Numbered from the stretch's first letter, positions 10,462 through 23,175 are shown. The stretch is 64,000 bases of DNA from Sisyra terminalis (GCA_958496175.1 OY292275.1:42919701-42983700); one strand, 5' to 3'. The notes: generated by a model from the letters alone, not told the origin. Made by a program: numbers and translations.

Positions 10462-11280
10462 TATTACAACGACAACAATGAGCTCTTCTTACCCATAAAT
10501 AGTTATTTATTATCTACTTTCTAATTACTCCCAAAATAAATCAATTTTAACCCCAACTAAACTCCACCGCTAATTATAAAATAAATAAGAAAAAAAATGA
10601 GTTAAAACCACCTGTTTGATTTTACAGTAGCTTTTTCTTCGGGAAAGTTTTGTGGCATCAGGTTTTATGAATTAATTAAATGTAAGTTTTTACCTGACGT
10701 AATTATTAGTCTGTCGAGTGAATTTGCGAGCACGAATAGCTTTTGTGAAAAGCGTAAGGGCTGATTTAGTCGATCGACGAAGTCATTATATATAACGTTT
10801 TATATGGGATTCGTTTGAATTGAGGGGCTCATATAATCTGTTCGAACGACTTTCATATTTGTACGTTTTGTTATATCCTATTGAATATTGAATAAAAGAA
10901 AGCTCGTTCGAAACTATCGTATAACATGGTTTTTTGAGCTTATTGTACGTTTGGCGGGTTTATAAGGTTATTGAAAACTTATTAGTGTAATAAAAGTTTG
11001 TAAGAATATGTGTTCTCTCGTTAAATTTTAATTCCTTTCCTTGCAATCTAGAAGGTTTTAGATTAAAGGGATAAAAGTATAAGAGTCTTATAAAGAATGA
11101 ACTGTGTCATAATTTTAATCGAGGAATAATTGGGTTTGTGATTTTTTTTTGTGATAAATGGAAAGATATATATAAGTTTTATAGCAAAACTATTTTTTGT
11201 TTTTTTTTTCGCAATAATTTAAAAGTTATTTCAAAATAAAAATTAATTTTTGAATCTAGTACCGAAGACACGCCGACAGC
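10462..11280. other. No gene recognised
   Basis: AT-rich with moderate-GC patches around 10700-10850. No repeat relation to other parts of the window was noticed. Confidence 0.4.
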
Positions 11281-11740
11281 TCCCGAACCAACCCGAGCGC
11301 GTGTGACGTCATAATGTTAGTTGTCACTCATTGCAGTTGATACAGAAATAATAAGTAAAGTGTTTTGATTGATTTAATTCTGTTGTGAAAGTTAAATATT
11401 GAAATTTATATTGAAAATGTCGAACCTCAAAAGTTATCGTTCTTGTTTTGTACCGTTATGTATGAATACTACAAAAACAACTCTTAACAAAATGTTTTTA
11501 AATGTTCCCCAAGATGGCAAACGTCGAAATAAATGATTTCAAGCAGTGCACTTATATTATCAGACTTTGCCTTTATAAATCCTTTATCATACATAGCTAA
11601 TTGGAATCAACTAACGACTAGTTTTTTAGCAAAAAATTTTCAATATTATTGACTAGTCACGTGTAACAGCTGTAAACGCTGTACTGTTATTAAATAGCTA
11701 TAACATTATGACGTCACAACTATGGTGACCACTCATGGCG
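11281..11740 (+). mobile_element. Deleted THAP-type DNA transposon
   Basis: A perfect 18-bp inverted repeat (tgtgacgtcataatgtta at 11302-11319, complement at 11701-11718) encloses a short gene start encoding a THAP zinc finger. Related cactcat stretches lie just inside the left repeat (11325-11331) and outside the right one (11731-11737). THAP domains are the DNA-binding domains of P-element-type transposases. The roughly 170 bp between the broken frame and the right repeat cannot hold a transposase, so this is a non-autonomous deletion derivative. The exact outer ends and the target duplication are not resolved. Confidence 0.6.
11417..11536 (+). pseudogene. Truncated THAP zinc-finger domain
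   Basis: Starts at the ATG at 11417 and stops at TGA 11534-11536 after 39 codons. It opens with an N-terminal SYRSCFVPLCMN, giving the first Cys pair (residues 10 and 15, C-x4-C) of the C2CH zinc site, followed by KMFLNVP, the conserved Phe-x-x-Pro segment, and basic residues. The stop falls where THAP domains carry their invariant Trp, as if TGG had become TGA. The second half of the zinc site (Cys-His) is not recovered in any frame downstream. Without it no functional zinc finger can form. The frame is too short for length-based searches, so it rests on motif recognition. Confidence 0.68.
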
Positions 11741-12221
11741 CGTTTATAGTAACGTGATTTTTTTTTAATTTTATCAATTTTTAATCGTTTATAATTAATT
11801 GAATTTTTTTTTTTAAGTTTTTTCCATTAAATATCAATATTATTAATAATAAAGTTTTAAAATACATGAAAAAAATCAATAATTTTTTTTTTCAAAATCC
11901 CAATTATATGAGTAATTTAATCATCGATTGTTTTCGGAAGTAGTCCTCCACTTATATTCCACGTAATCTGTAGCGCTTTTCACTGAACCTCTTATCTTTA
12001 CATATTTTATTTGGACGTCCGAAAAAATTTTAGCATTGATTTTTTTTATAATTATCCGGAAAAATATATTAAGTAAAAAAATGAATTTTGTGGAGTATAT
12101 CAAATATTTAATTTTGATTACTTGAAAAGCTCTGGGTTTATCTTACGAAAATTTGCTGATTTTTTAATGTGGTTTTTTGGCATGTATTTTTTACATCCAA
12201 GTGCTTTGACATTTACCTGAA
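11741..12221. other. AT-rich stretch without recognised features
   Basis: T- and A-rich runs dominate. No gene or repeat was recognised. Confidence 0.4.
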
Positions 12222-12861
12222 AAAAAGACAGCCACACTTTTGATTCTATATTTATTCTACAAATATTCCCTGAATCAAACCCTTAATGAAATAAAATTCA
12301 ATGGACTATGGGTACCATATAACTGTCATAAGCTTCAGTATATAATTTTTATTAATTTATTCATTTTTAAGAGCAGTTTCTGCTAGATTAATCCATAATA
12401 AAATCAAATAATTTGTGAATAAACCTATTAATTTGCAACTCACCGTTTAGCTAAATTTACAAATATTATACTGTCAAATATAAAAATTGTTTACGTATTA
12501 AAAGAAAAGAAGAAACGTGGTTTGTAAAAAATGGAATTTGTTTCATTCTACTATATTATTAAAAAGTATATATTACTGTTACATATGAATAACTTATATA
12601 TTACTAAAAAAACATTAAAATCAGAACTCTTCTTAAGCCATTCAAATGGATTCGTGGGTATTGACTTATTTAAATCTACCGTTTATGTGTTCTTCTGTTT
12701 ATGGAAAGGTCTTAATGTCATTAAGGTCATTTTGTTAATATGCGGGATAGATTTTTTGTTAGGATATAAAAGTTTCTATATACCTAAACAATAATTTCAA
12801 GAAGGAAATATGATCAGGCTATACAAAGTCACGTAGACGAAGTCGTTCGTATCAACTAATC
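12222..12861 (+). repeat. Dispersed element with acagccaca head and gacgaagtc tail, copy 1
   Basis: Opens with aaaaagacagccaca (12222-12236) and ends with a gacgaagtc...tatcaacta tail (12836-12855). The interval at 17659-18317 opens and ends in the same way and has nearly the same length. The ends are alike but the middles hardly align by eye. The gacgaagtc tail resembles tails of insect LINEs that I remember, so this may be a LINE 3' region; that is inference. The 87-codon frame 12531-12794 inside has no recognised domain. Confidence 0.4.
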
Positions 12862-13539
12862 AAAATATCGTTAAATAATCTATGGAGAAAATAATTCCTC
12901 AAGAATTCAAGTATTGATAGCGTTTTGAAAACAAAGGTTCCCAAAAATCGTTATTTTTGAAATTTATATTATGCTTATCGAAATTTATTGTGTGAACGAC
13001 TTTTATTGTGCGTTGATCAATCCATGGTAAATTTTCAAATTATTATCAAAACGTTAATTGGATTCAAAATATTCAATGGCTTTTGATTTATCGTGCACGT
13101 TGATAAATCAATGAATCTTACTTCAAAAAAAAAAATTAAAAAAATCGTAATTTTTCTACTGAATCATTAATTAACTTCATAATATTAATGAGTGCATGAT
13201 ATTTGTTTAAAAATTTATCGATTTTTAAAGGGTTGGGTCTTTTTAATAATTTTAATTTTTTGTCCAATAAATGTGTTATCTTTAGTTTAACATGGAAAAT
13301 TGAAGTCGAGAAACGAAATTTCAACACAATTAAAGCAAAAATTAGTTGCGCAAATTGTTAAACGATAATTGATAAATGCATGCAACTATTTTTCTAGCCT
13401 TTAGATCGACCTGTAAGTATATGATAATAATTTTGACGTATTGCTAAATTTTTACAACGAAGAGAAAACACTTTTTTAAAAATGTCAAGGAGAAACCCTC
13501 TTTAATATTTATATTGTTTAAACAAAAAATTGATTTATT
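12862..13539. other. AT-rich stretch without recognised features
   Basis: Nothing recognisable. Confidence 0.4.
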
Positions 13540-13906
13540 CAGGGCTTGGGAGTCGTGAGAGCTGGAGTCTCGGGTTAAGTTCCATGAAGCCAGACGAATC
13601 CAAAAGAGCAAAAGCTTGTAATGACTAATTAATATTCAAAACTTTTGGATTCATTTTTAAAGGTTATTTTTTTGGAATCTCATACTTAATACATTGATTC
13701 CATTTTCAGTGCCAACAAATTCCATAAGTGTTTGATAATATTGACTTGTATCCTTAAAAATACACTCAATTTGGAGGGGGGAACCGGAGATAGAACTTAA
13801 ATCAAACATTGACTCCGGAGTCGGAGCTTGAGGCATAATTTAAATATAATTGGCACTTTAGTTGAAACCAGAGTTTAGCCTAACTTAGGTCTGCTTCCAA
13901 GCCCTA
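13540..13906. mobile_element. hAT-like miniature element
   Basis: Left end cagggcttgggag (13540-13552) is mirrored at the right by gcttccaagccct (13893-13905). The interior carries GGAGTC/GACTCC motifs (near 13567 and 13810-13832). The CAGGG-type start is frequent among hAT elements. A clear 8-bp target duplication could not be seen. The region 22792-23175 carries related motifs in reverse orientation. Confidence 0.5.
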
Positions 13907-14446
13907 ATTTTTTGGGTAATGTTCTAATACAATCATTATACAGAATAAAGCTTCATTTTTTGCTAATTGGAATAAAACTTCATTTTTTACCTATTAATTG
14001 ACCAAAAATGTTTTAAATAATCTTCAAATATTTGACTTCAACAAAGGAGAATATTTTTTTAAGAATCTATCTATGTTTGTTGAAACTAGACAATGAAATT
14101 AACAATAAGTTTTGTTTTTTACTATACAAAATTGTTACAAAATACAGTTGGGAGTATTAATTTTTGGAAAATGATTGTTTGGGTAAACCCAAAAGTTTAA
14201 TGATCATTAAAAATCTACTTTCCAGTCAAGATTCATCAAATAATGTACCAGTAATCCTACATAAAGATTAGCATATTTTAGTCATTAAAGTTTCTACCCC
14301 AAATTATACCCTGAGCTAAACGTTTATTTGGTTGCAAATAAAGAAAAAAAAACATTTGTAATTCATTCTTGAAAAGGATTTAATTGGAGCTTTCTCAAGT
14401 AAGTAAGAAAATTTCAAAGTTTTTATATTTTAAAATTGACATTTAA
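13907..14446. other. AT-rich stretch without recognised features
   Basis: Nothing recognisable. Confidence 0.4.
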
Positions 14447-14600
14447 GCCTATTGCCGGTCAAATGATCAAAATGGCCACTCCAAAACTGATAGGTGTTGT
14501 GTTCGAAACTTGTATCGAGAAAATTTTCGATATTTCTTGATATACGGATTTTTATTAACCCATGAATCGCTAAAGACCTTAACGATAAATAGCAATAAAA
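14447..14600 (+). mobile_element. tRNA-derived SINE, copy 2
   Basis: Starts with gcctattgcc, has the box region with ccactccaaaactgataggt, a B-box-like gtgttcgaaacttg (14500-14513), the body with attttcgatatttcttga and a tail ending cgctaaagaccttaacg. The final tail block found in other copies is shortened. Confidence 0.75.
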
Positions 14601-16629
14601 AAATTAGCTTTCTCGAGTTTTGCTGCAGTCGATTTCAATCAAAATACGATATACACAACAATATTTTATGTATATATCAAATCTTAAACAAAATTTCATG
14701 GTATGATTTATCGTTTTTGAGATATGCGAGATATAGGCGCAGATATTTCTGAAAATAATCCAAAATGGTTGAGAAATTTTTAAATGCACTTTTTCCTATA
14801 AGTATTAATACAGACCACTTCTTTGCAGCATAATGATAACTAGCCTTTTCAAAATCTTAAAATTTATTTAATTTTGGAAATTCAAACAACTTTTATTGAA
14901 GCAGAAAATAGTAAATCTATGTTTACAAAACTGTGTTTTTCATTTTATACCAAAAATTTTAAAGTAACTTGTTACTTTAGTATAAGAGGCTTTTCCGTTA
15001 TATCCTATGCGAAAAATTCCAAACTTTTTCATGCCAAACAACCTTTGCATTTTAATAAAAAAAAAGATTCTCAAAGCCGTATTGGCACTAATGGAAAACT
15101 TAGATAACAGCATTATAAACAATTTGTGTAGCTGAAATTCCGCAATGAAATAAAAAAGTATGTAAAGCATCTTTTTTCCAAACGTAAAACTATGTTTATC
15201 GAAAAGGGTGACAGTAACTTGGTGCACGTGCATCTAAATTTCAACTTTTTCTCGTAACAAACTTGTCACTTTACATGAATAAAAGAAAGAAAAAAGAGTA
15301 GGATGGAGAGGAAAAAGTAAAGAAACATAAAACAACGATTTTACTTTAGATTTTATAGTGGGTAGGAATGTCTTTATACGCGCTTTCCTTCTCTCCCTGT
15401 TTATATATATCGTAAATGGCAAACACATACATATATATATATATAGATAAACTGAAGAAGCTTTTTTATGCGATAGTTACTTCGATAAATTTCAAAGTAG
15501 ATATATGTGCACGTTTATATGGACGGATGAAAAATCAGAATTCTTTGAAGCCTTCGCTCTATTTAGATTTTTAATATAAATGCGTTCTCTCGCTTTGTTT
15601 TCTATATTCCTTTTTGTAGCTGTTGAGTTACATACGCTTTTGTGAAAATCATCAATGGAAAATGACATGTGAGATATTGAATATTTTCAATTTAAGAAAA
15701 GAAATTTAAATTTTATGAAATAAAATCAGGAAAACAATTCCATTATTCCAATGTCTCAATGACGAAAATACAGAAATAAAATATCATTCTCCATAGTTAA
15801 CACTTTCTGTATGATAACTAGACTTCTATGTAAATTTAAATTTCAACCAAGAAATCTTTGTCCAACAAAATACCCCCTCATCGATTTTTACTTAGGAAAG
15901 AACGCGTAAATTTTGAGGTATTAACAAAATGATCCAATTAAAATTCGTAACTGTTTCCTTGAACCCAACAAGTTCAATTAATCACAATTGATTTTGTATT
16001 CATGTACAATAATTCTCCTTATCGTTTCCCTTAGCATTAAGACATGATTACGAAGCTTAATAAGTTCAAATAAATACAAAACGTTTCAAATTGACTCCAA
16101 CAGATATAAAGTTTTCAATGGAAAACTCTTATAACTCATAAATATTTACAAAAAAAAATCAATTTTATCTGCGAAATTGTCATTGAATATAAACGGTCGA
16201 ATATTAAAATAAATTACATGTTTTTGAGGGAATTCAAGTATAATTTTCTTGACTTTTAACTTATCACTTTTCAATTTCTTTTTGCGAGAAATTTTCACGA
16301 TATCCCAACATCGAAATATGTGAAAATATTCGTTCATAAACTTTAAATTTGTGTCGGTTGGCGGAAATTGTATTGATTAAATTGGAAGTGCTATTTTGTA
16401 TTTGGTGGAAAATAAATCGTGCGTGATTTTAGCGATAATTAATCAGAGAAGTTTTATTTAAATTTGTTTAGTAAAATAAATATTATTCTGGATGCTTTTA
16501 TAAACACGTTACCGATATAAAGCTCATTAGAAGGGAAAATTTGTTTATTTTTATATTCTTATATTTTTTATCAGAAAGAATTTATTTAACATTATTGTAT
16601 TGTAGTGTTGCTCAATTTATTTTAATACA
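14601..16629. other. No gene recognised; AT microsatellite
   Basis: A short (AT)n run lies at about 15430-15446. Overlapping frames at 14604-15428 on both strands have no recognised domain and overlap one another, so I treat them as chance. Confidence 0.4.
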
Positions 16630-16750
16630 GCCTCTAAGGTTAATAAAAATCCGTAATCGAAAAATATCGAAAATTTGCTCGAATCAAGAATCGAACCCAA
16701 CACCTACTAGTCCTGGAGCGGGCTCCTTGACCACTCGACCAACAGTAGGC
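16630..16750 (-). mobile_element. tRNA-derived SINE, copy 3 (3' truncated)
   Basis: Minus-strand copy. Head at 16741-16750 (complement of cagtaggc), B-box complement at 16688-16700 (tcgaacccaacac), body to about 16640. It then stops before the conserved tail, which is missing. Confidence 0.75.
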
Positions 16751-17079
16751 TCTTGTTATTATCACTGACCTATTTTTCTTAAGTTTTAACAATTTTATAA
16801 AAAAAATTAAACCATATGTGATGATTTTTTTCTATTTTGTGTAATACTCTTGCAAAGGAATGCAAAATTTTATTCTAAATCTTTTTAAGGCTTATTATTT
16901 TCATAGTTTTTTGCCTAACAACGATAGAGTTTAGCGATGATTGCTGTCGTTACCTATAAAGTAATTAAAATTTCAAAATTTATACGTTATACCGAAGTTA
17001 TTATACGTATAGTTTTGTAGGGACAGAAATATGACCAGTGACAACGTCCATTAGCAACAAAATAAGAACACTGCAATTA
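16751..17079. other. No feature recognised
   Basis: AT-rich, nothing identifiable. Confidence 0.4.
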
Positions 17080-17345
17080 TACTATTTTAGAAGATGTTAA
17101 AAGAAATATGGCGACTAATGGACGCTAAATGCTCTACGACAAAAACGCTAGAAAATAGGGCATTAAAGTACTATGGTCATGTCCAAAGAATGTCACATCA
17201 CAGATTGCCAAAAAAAGTATTAAAATGGAAACCCCAGGGAAAGAGACCAAAGAGGAAGACCAGCTTTACGATGTGAAACTTACATCGGATAAGCATCGGA
17301 AGTGTGTAGGGCAAAAACGACGAACTGCCGTTCCGCTTCGCGAAT
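17080..17345 (+). pseudogene. LINE endonuclease/reverse-transcriptase C-terminal relic
   Basis: The frame 17094-17276 contains TLENRALKYYGHVQRMSHHR followed by LPKKVLKWKPQGKRPKRKT. This WYGHVQRM...RLPK..L.W.P.GKR block is the familiar C-terminal region of insect endonuclease-reverse transcriptases of LINEs. A frame change near 17255 and a stop at 17274-17276 end it, and a second frame (17225-17413) continues without recognised motifs. Only the last part of the protein remains, as in a 5'-truncated LINE copy. Confidence 0.68.
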
Positions 17346-17658
17346 GGAAAATGAAGAAAACTTATACCAGTATTCATATCGAACATAGAAAAAAAATAAA
17401 ATTAAATGTTTAATAAATGCTTTATCAAATTTCTGAAGGACAAAATCTATATCGTTCCTTAGCAAACTAAGGACGCTGATTCATCCAAAATAAAATCAAC
17501 TTCCAACTAATTCTTTTTCTTTCTTTGAATTTTTCTTATTTGACATCCAGTAGCACTTGTTTTCTAGAACGTGACCTATCCTATTAACTTTTTTTTCACG
17601 AGAAAACCGTTCCCAAAAGTTTCACTAAATCCGAATTCTAAAATAACGTCTTGTGTGT

Positions 17659-18317
17659 AAAAAGACAGCCACAGTTCCGTTTCAAAAATGAAGGTTTTTG
17701 AATTGGAAAATACGGATATAAGATAAATTTTTTCCCTGACAATGACCAAAATTTGTTGGCTTGAATCATTCTGAGCGTAACTGCATACTTGAACATTGCA
17801 TTTATTAGATATCTGCGTTGAAAAAAAAATAAGGCGTTAAAAATGCATGCGGTAAATTTGGCCCGAAATTGTTCGTTTTTAAGGGATGAGATTTCTTTAT
17901 AAAATTAATGTTGTCACCGGACTATAAAACAATGATCTTATGTGAAAATTTATGAAAAAAAAATGTCTTGTATTTAAAAGAACATCCACAATTCCTTTGG
18001 TACATTATTCTTAGGTAAAAATACGTACGTTTCCCTATTCTCCGAATAAAATTTTATCTAGAAGATAAATATCTCCATCTTCATGTTGAAATACTGGCTC
18101 TTTATATAGGTATAATTAAAATTGTTACTTTCTATAAAATCAAAAGTGTGAATAACTCGTTAAAACACGTACCTAAAAAAACCTAAAGCTTTTAAAGGTT
18201 TGAAAAATATATTTTTGAGAAACTGGTAATGTTTCTACTAATGTTAGGAATGAAAATTGGACAATATTTTTAATTTGAATATTATGTTACGCTGACGAAG
18301 TCACAAGTATCGACTAG
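17659..18317 (+). repeat. Dispersed element with acagccaca head and gacgaagtc tail, copy 2
   Basis: Opens with aaaaagacagccaca (17659-17673) and ends with gctgacgaagtcacaagtat and cgactag (18291-18317), as at 12222-12861. A second, weaker head-like stretch (aaaagaacatccacaattcc) lies near 17977. The function and class are unknown; possibly a LINE 3' portion. Confidence 0.4.
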
Positions 18318-18732
18318 AGTCTTACTAGTCCTACCTAAGAAATAAAAATATTTTAAGAAATATTTTAAAAACCTCGCTTGTGTTAATAAAATGCACTAAG
18401 AATTTCACCACCGATATTAAAGCGATATTAACCAATTAATGAGAATCGTTTGCTTTCTAATTCAACATCAAAACCAGGGGTCCAATTTTATTTACAGTTT
18501 GGTAATGTGGAACACTCCTCACTTTGGTGTACAACTAGATATCATACAATTCTCATTAATTTACTATTATCGCTTTAATATCGATGGTGAAATCGATACT
18601 AAAATTCAGTTCATAAATTTATTTTTACGTTTTACTGCATTTTATCAATACAAGCGAGGTTTTTAAAATCATTTTATTTTCTCCTTTTTAGTCTTTTAAT
18701 ATATTTTTTTAAACTTCGTATCGGTTCGATTC
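18318..18732. other. No gene recognised
   Basis: The frame 18439-18666 (75 codons) has no recognisable motif. A direct repeat of the octamer-plus stretch acctcgcttg/caagcgaggt (18371 and 18651) forms an inverted pair about 280 bp apart, which may mark another small element. Confidence 0.3.
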
Positions 18733-18865
18733 TCCTACCAACGGAGGATAAAACGACACCAACGCTCGTAACTAGAGGTCCGGCACTACCGTTTTCGATA
18801 CAGAAAAAAGTATTTTGCTTCGAGTCCCGAGTTTCGACCAAGAAGCTAATGTCGGTTGAACCCTA
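18733..18865 (+). mobile_element. Single arm of the hAT-like palindromic family
   Basis: Matches the right arm of the element at 47223-47506: ggataaaacgacaccaacgc (18745-18764), ctagaggtccggcactacc, gatacagaaaaaagtatttt and a gtcggttgaacc end. Only one arm is present, so this is a half element. Confidence 0.6.
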
Positions 18866-21315
18866 ATTTTTTTTAATATCAATTTTACCATTCATTGTCT
18901 CAAATTTGAAATAACTGAATGTTGTCATTTGTTTCAACTGTCATTTTGATTTCATTCAATTGACAATTTGTGCCATTTGATAATTGTGATGGCTGTGAAT
19001 ATTTAACGGGCAGACTATAAGTTAAAATTGGTTACTATTTGTATCTCAAAATTATACTAAGCATGATAATTTCTGCAAGTATCTACTACTTAAAATTGAC
19101 TTTCTTTTACATGTAGGTATCTTTAAAGATTGGCAATCGGATGTTTTTTTAAATTTTTTAATTTATTACCAGGATGTAATACATACACATATTTACATAC
19201 AAAATTTTATACATAGATATGCACCTATAGAGATAAAGCAAATCATCTGTGCATAGGCCCGGTATAATAGGTTCATTACGAAATAAAGTAATATTAAATT
19301 GTTTTCAAAGTTAAATATTAAATTAAAGTAGAAATATTTGGTGATTATTACATTTTATGGCAGATTCATGCGTTGTCATCGATAATAAGCAGGTATGCCA
19401 AAATTCTGCACGATAAAGTGATTAGAAGTGAGTGAAAAATGAAATTTTTAGTTCCATACCTTACAAACCGACTAACAATAAAGTGACCTATTGAAGCGAG
19501 GTAATAATATTAAAATAGTTTATTATACTATTACAATATTTTATAGAACTATTTACAATAGTTCTAAGTTAATTGAAAATTAAGGCACGATAGAAAAAAA
19601 TTGTAATTTTTTAAGCATTTATGTTCCATGAATTGGTAATAAATCTAGTAGATGCGGTCCGAAATGTTGAAATACTACATATTCCCAGGATTTCATTATC
19701 AAAACAAATCGTGAGCACGAAAAAATTTCACACGTTACAAAAATGATGACATTCCGAAGAAAATGTCTATATATTATGTGTTAGCACAAGTGGTACAAGT
19801 AAAATAATATTAGAAATCTTCGTCAAGGTTATGCATTCATTGTCAGTTTCACTACTTACGTAATTTTGAATAGCTGGTAATTGATATACACGCCATGTTC
19901 AACAACTGAAATGCGCCAAGTTTCAAATAGTTTATTTGACGACTTCCTTTTCGTCGAACTTCTCAACTAACAACCTTAATGCACACGTACAATGTCGGTA
20001 GGTAGGTACATGTAATACAAATTTTCCAGGTAATACGAAACGTTCAAGCTAAAACGATAGAAATAAACCAATATAATTACGAGCATATTTAGCAAAATAA
20101 TTTCCACATTGTCGTCAAACACGCTTCACGTTCCCATCCATATATAACATAAACAATGCTCAACGCACACACCACGTACCGTACATTTTTGTTGCCGAAC
20201 GCGTATCTTGAGAGCTTTATTAAAATTAATTAAGGTTTAATTACGACGGTTTGTTGTCAATAAAAAACGAAAATGTTTGCCGAAGAACAAAAATATCAAA
20301 TTGGGTTTTCTTTTCTCATTTATGCCGCTCAAACGTGCTCGGAATGAAAACATTGTCGGGAAAATGAAGGTTTTTTCCAACAGTAAATTGCTCACTTGTT
20401 GTGTGTTATAAGGTGCGTGATAAATGCACATAATTGTTGCCCGAGTTTGCGACCAGATGCTGGCCAGCATTCATTTTCAAGCTTTGAATTTATTGGGCTT
20501 TAATTATAGAAATCTTGCCAAATTGCCATGAATTAAGTGTTTTTCAAATTAAATATTAACTTAAAAAGTGTTTATTTTTCTTTCACTTAACCTATTTTAG
20601 TCGACGCTTACGTTTTGCATACTAAAATAAAATAAAAATCAATTGCAAAAATACATTTTTCCCGTACAATGTTGCATTATGCAAAACGAGGGTTACTCGC
20701 AATATTATTATTAGGTACTCTATAATGATTAAATCAGAGGCCAGAATAAATTGACTTTTTCATGATTGTTGGCCTTACTTAAAGACTAAATTAAACATAC
20801 ATTAATAACTATAATTACTTTTCTTACAACTCTACCTTTTCTTTTAAAGTTTAAAATTGGTTTATTATAATTATTACTATCACTTACAGAACAGGTTATA
20901 AAAAACCGATTCTACTGAAATCGCAAGAGGAGGATTGGAAAACTGCTTTTGTTTTAAGCATAAAATCCGTGCTACACAATTTTCGATGAGTTATTACATT
21001 CTTACTGAATTTCTTTTGAAGTATCTCCCCTTTGTTGGAGAAAGTTGAAAAACCTTCTACTACTTCTTAAAGAATAAATATTCAATACTCATTTAAAATA
21101 GATTTATTCTACTTGGGAGGAAACACTGCTCCTAGAACATCCTTTTAATACGAACGATTTATTAATATATTTATAAAAATGCATATAGTGTATTTAAAAG
21201 AAAGGGTTTGCCAAAACTTATTGGGTCATGCAAAAGGAACAAACCACCTTTGCTACTTTCAATTTTTGGAATAATTCTAGGTTTTAAAGTAGAACTGCCT
21301 CCATTATTTGAATTT
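18866..21315. other. Long stretch without recognised genes
   Basis: No domain or repeat identified. A small hairpin (actgcctc 21294-21301 with gaggcagt 21321-21328) lies at the right edge. Positions 19860-20420 are slightly less AT-rich. Confidence 0.4.
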
Positions 21316-21465
21316 TTAAAGAGGCAGTACCGTAACTCCTGGTTCTCGTATTAAATCACTACTAATTTCCCTAATTGTTTGTGGTCTGTTGATTCCAAAA
21401 AAAGATAAATCTTTTTCAGTTTTAGTTGTCCCTTGATCTTCAATCTTTGTTGGGGTGTCTCTGAA
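21316..21465 (-). other. 49-codon open stretch of coding-like composition
   Basis: On the minus strand the interval from 21465 down to a stop at 21316-21318 reads without stops and gives a balanced residue mix, including FFGINRPQTIREISSDLIRE. There is no Met start. Length alone is not significant, and I do not recognise the family. It could be a degraded transposon ORF or an exon fragment. Confidence 0.2.
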
Positions 21466-22544
21466 TTAAATGTTCGGATTACACTTTTAAAAGTTTTGGA
21501 AAAATATTATCTACCAAATTATTTTTGTACTTTTTCCACAATTGTTCAGGGTTTGAAATTCCACGAGTCGCTATCTATATAGTGAAAAGCTTTTTCTCCT
21601 TGGGCACCGATCTATTATACATTGTGCAGCCACTTCAAGAGTTACATCTCAATGATTTTCTTTCTTTAACAACCCTCATGCCTTTCAAAATATCGAAAAA
21701 AAAATTTCAGTTTTTTTTGAGATTCCTGAAGGAGGTAGGCTTTCAGAAATGGTGTAAAAACACTTTTAAACAAAATCACCCATATTATCATAACATAAAC
21801 CTTGATATCGTAACCTAAGGCATCTCTAGATTCGACACCAGAAGTTCCTTGAATTTGGCGTTTCTATTCTCTTATGTTACAAAAGTAATATCTGGCTACC
21901 TCAACATTTAGATGAGTTCTTATAAATTCATTTCTTATACAGAAATAAAAAAAAGCGATGAGTGTTCTTGGAAATTATTTTCAGTAAAATAGATATATTC
22001 ACCTTTTTCTAGGTGTACACTGAGCTGTGTACCGTTGGAGTGCTTTTTGTGTAACGAAAATTCTAAAAAGCCTAATATGAGAACAGGCTTATATGTTTAG
22101 CTTTAACTATAGCTCTGAGTTTCTGAAATTAAAAATTGCTGGGTTGCTTCCCTTCTTAATATATTTGAAAATATATTATCGCCTACTAAAATGCAAGTTT
22201 TGATATTTATATAAGTATTAACCATTTGGGATAAAAAATACGAATAAAAGATCACCCATTTATTATTTACAGTAAAGAAACTACCATTTTGGAGTTTCAC
22301 ATAATATGTTGACAAATATTTAAGTATTACGTCTTTCCTCACATATCTTCGATGTATTTCTTTGATATGTACATTTCTTCAATAAATAAAGTTAGCATTG
22401 ATTTACTTTTTGAACTTCCTTTCCAATTTTCATCCTCTATTTTACCCTCATAATGGTTAAAAGTTTAAAACTGCTTGAAAAAATATTTATTTAGTTCTTA
22501 CCAAGTCTAAATAAAAAGTTTCAATGTCTTAACTACAAAATAAT
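21466..22544. other. No feature recognised
   Basis: The frames at 21525-21818 and 22103-22342 have no recognised motif. Confidence 0.35.
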
Positions 22545-22749
22545 GAATTCCCATACAAACTTTCATTCCTTATTTCAACCCCTTCATGCTTTTTTCCCAA
22601 CAAAAGGACAAAGACTATCGAAGCTTTTGTTCTTTTTCATACCCCAGTCTATTTCTGTACCAAATTATATCAAAATCAGTTCAGTAGTTTAGGTGTGAAA
22701 GCACAACAGAGAGATGGAGCTAGTTTCGCATTTATAACATTAATACAGT
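22545..22749 (+). mobile_element. RTE-type LINE 3' end
   Basis: Contains ccaaattatatcaaaatcag, ttcagtagtttaggtgtgaa, agcacaacagagagatggag and tttcgcatttataacattaa in order (22660-22743). This succession (atcaaaatcggttcagtagtttag, gtgaaagcgtaacagac, tttcgcatttataatatta) is the widespread 3' untranslated end of insect RTE-like LINEs, as I remember it from many insect genomes. No coding part precedes it, consistent with strong 5' truncation. Confidence 0.7.
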
Positions 22750-22791
22750 AAGAATTTAGAACAGAAGTAAGAGTAGCCAAATAAAGTTACT

Positions 22792-23175
22792 GTAAGCTCC
22801 AACTGCGACTCCTAAGCTTTTTTTTAAACTGAAGCTTCGATTTTGACTAAAGAGTCAATGTTTGACTCTAACATTGACTCCACTTTTAGTCAAATTTCTA
22901 GTTAAATTGTTATAACTTAATAGTGAATTTGTGGTCAATAAATAAGTCGTTACTAGAAAACGTCAGTTTGAATGCAACTTTAAATCATTAAAAGGCATCG
23001 TTGAATGTTTGAGATTGCAAAAAAATAAACAAATAATAGTAACTGAACTCTTTATAGCATTAAATTATTAAGAACTAAGACCGCTTTAATTTATTTGCCT
23101 CCAATTCTGGCTTCCAAATCTTTTCGAAATCTTTTCGACCACATGGTTCCAAGTTCTAGGTTTCCAACCCTACTT
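22792..23175 (+). mobile_element. hAT-like miniature element, related to 13540-13906
   Basis: Carries gctccaactgcgactcc (22796-22812) and agagtcaatgtttgactct (22851-22869), corresponding to motifs on the opposite strand of the 13540-13906 element. It ends near ggtttccaaccctacttt (23158-23175), resembling a TAGGGTTGG-type terminus. The left end is not defined. Confidence 0.4.

Noticed and set aside
15451..15490. Third hammerhead-like motif (ctgaagaagc)
   Set aside because: No stem II partner followed by GAAA within a plausible distance.
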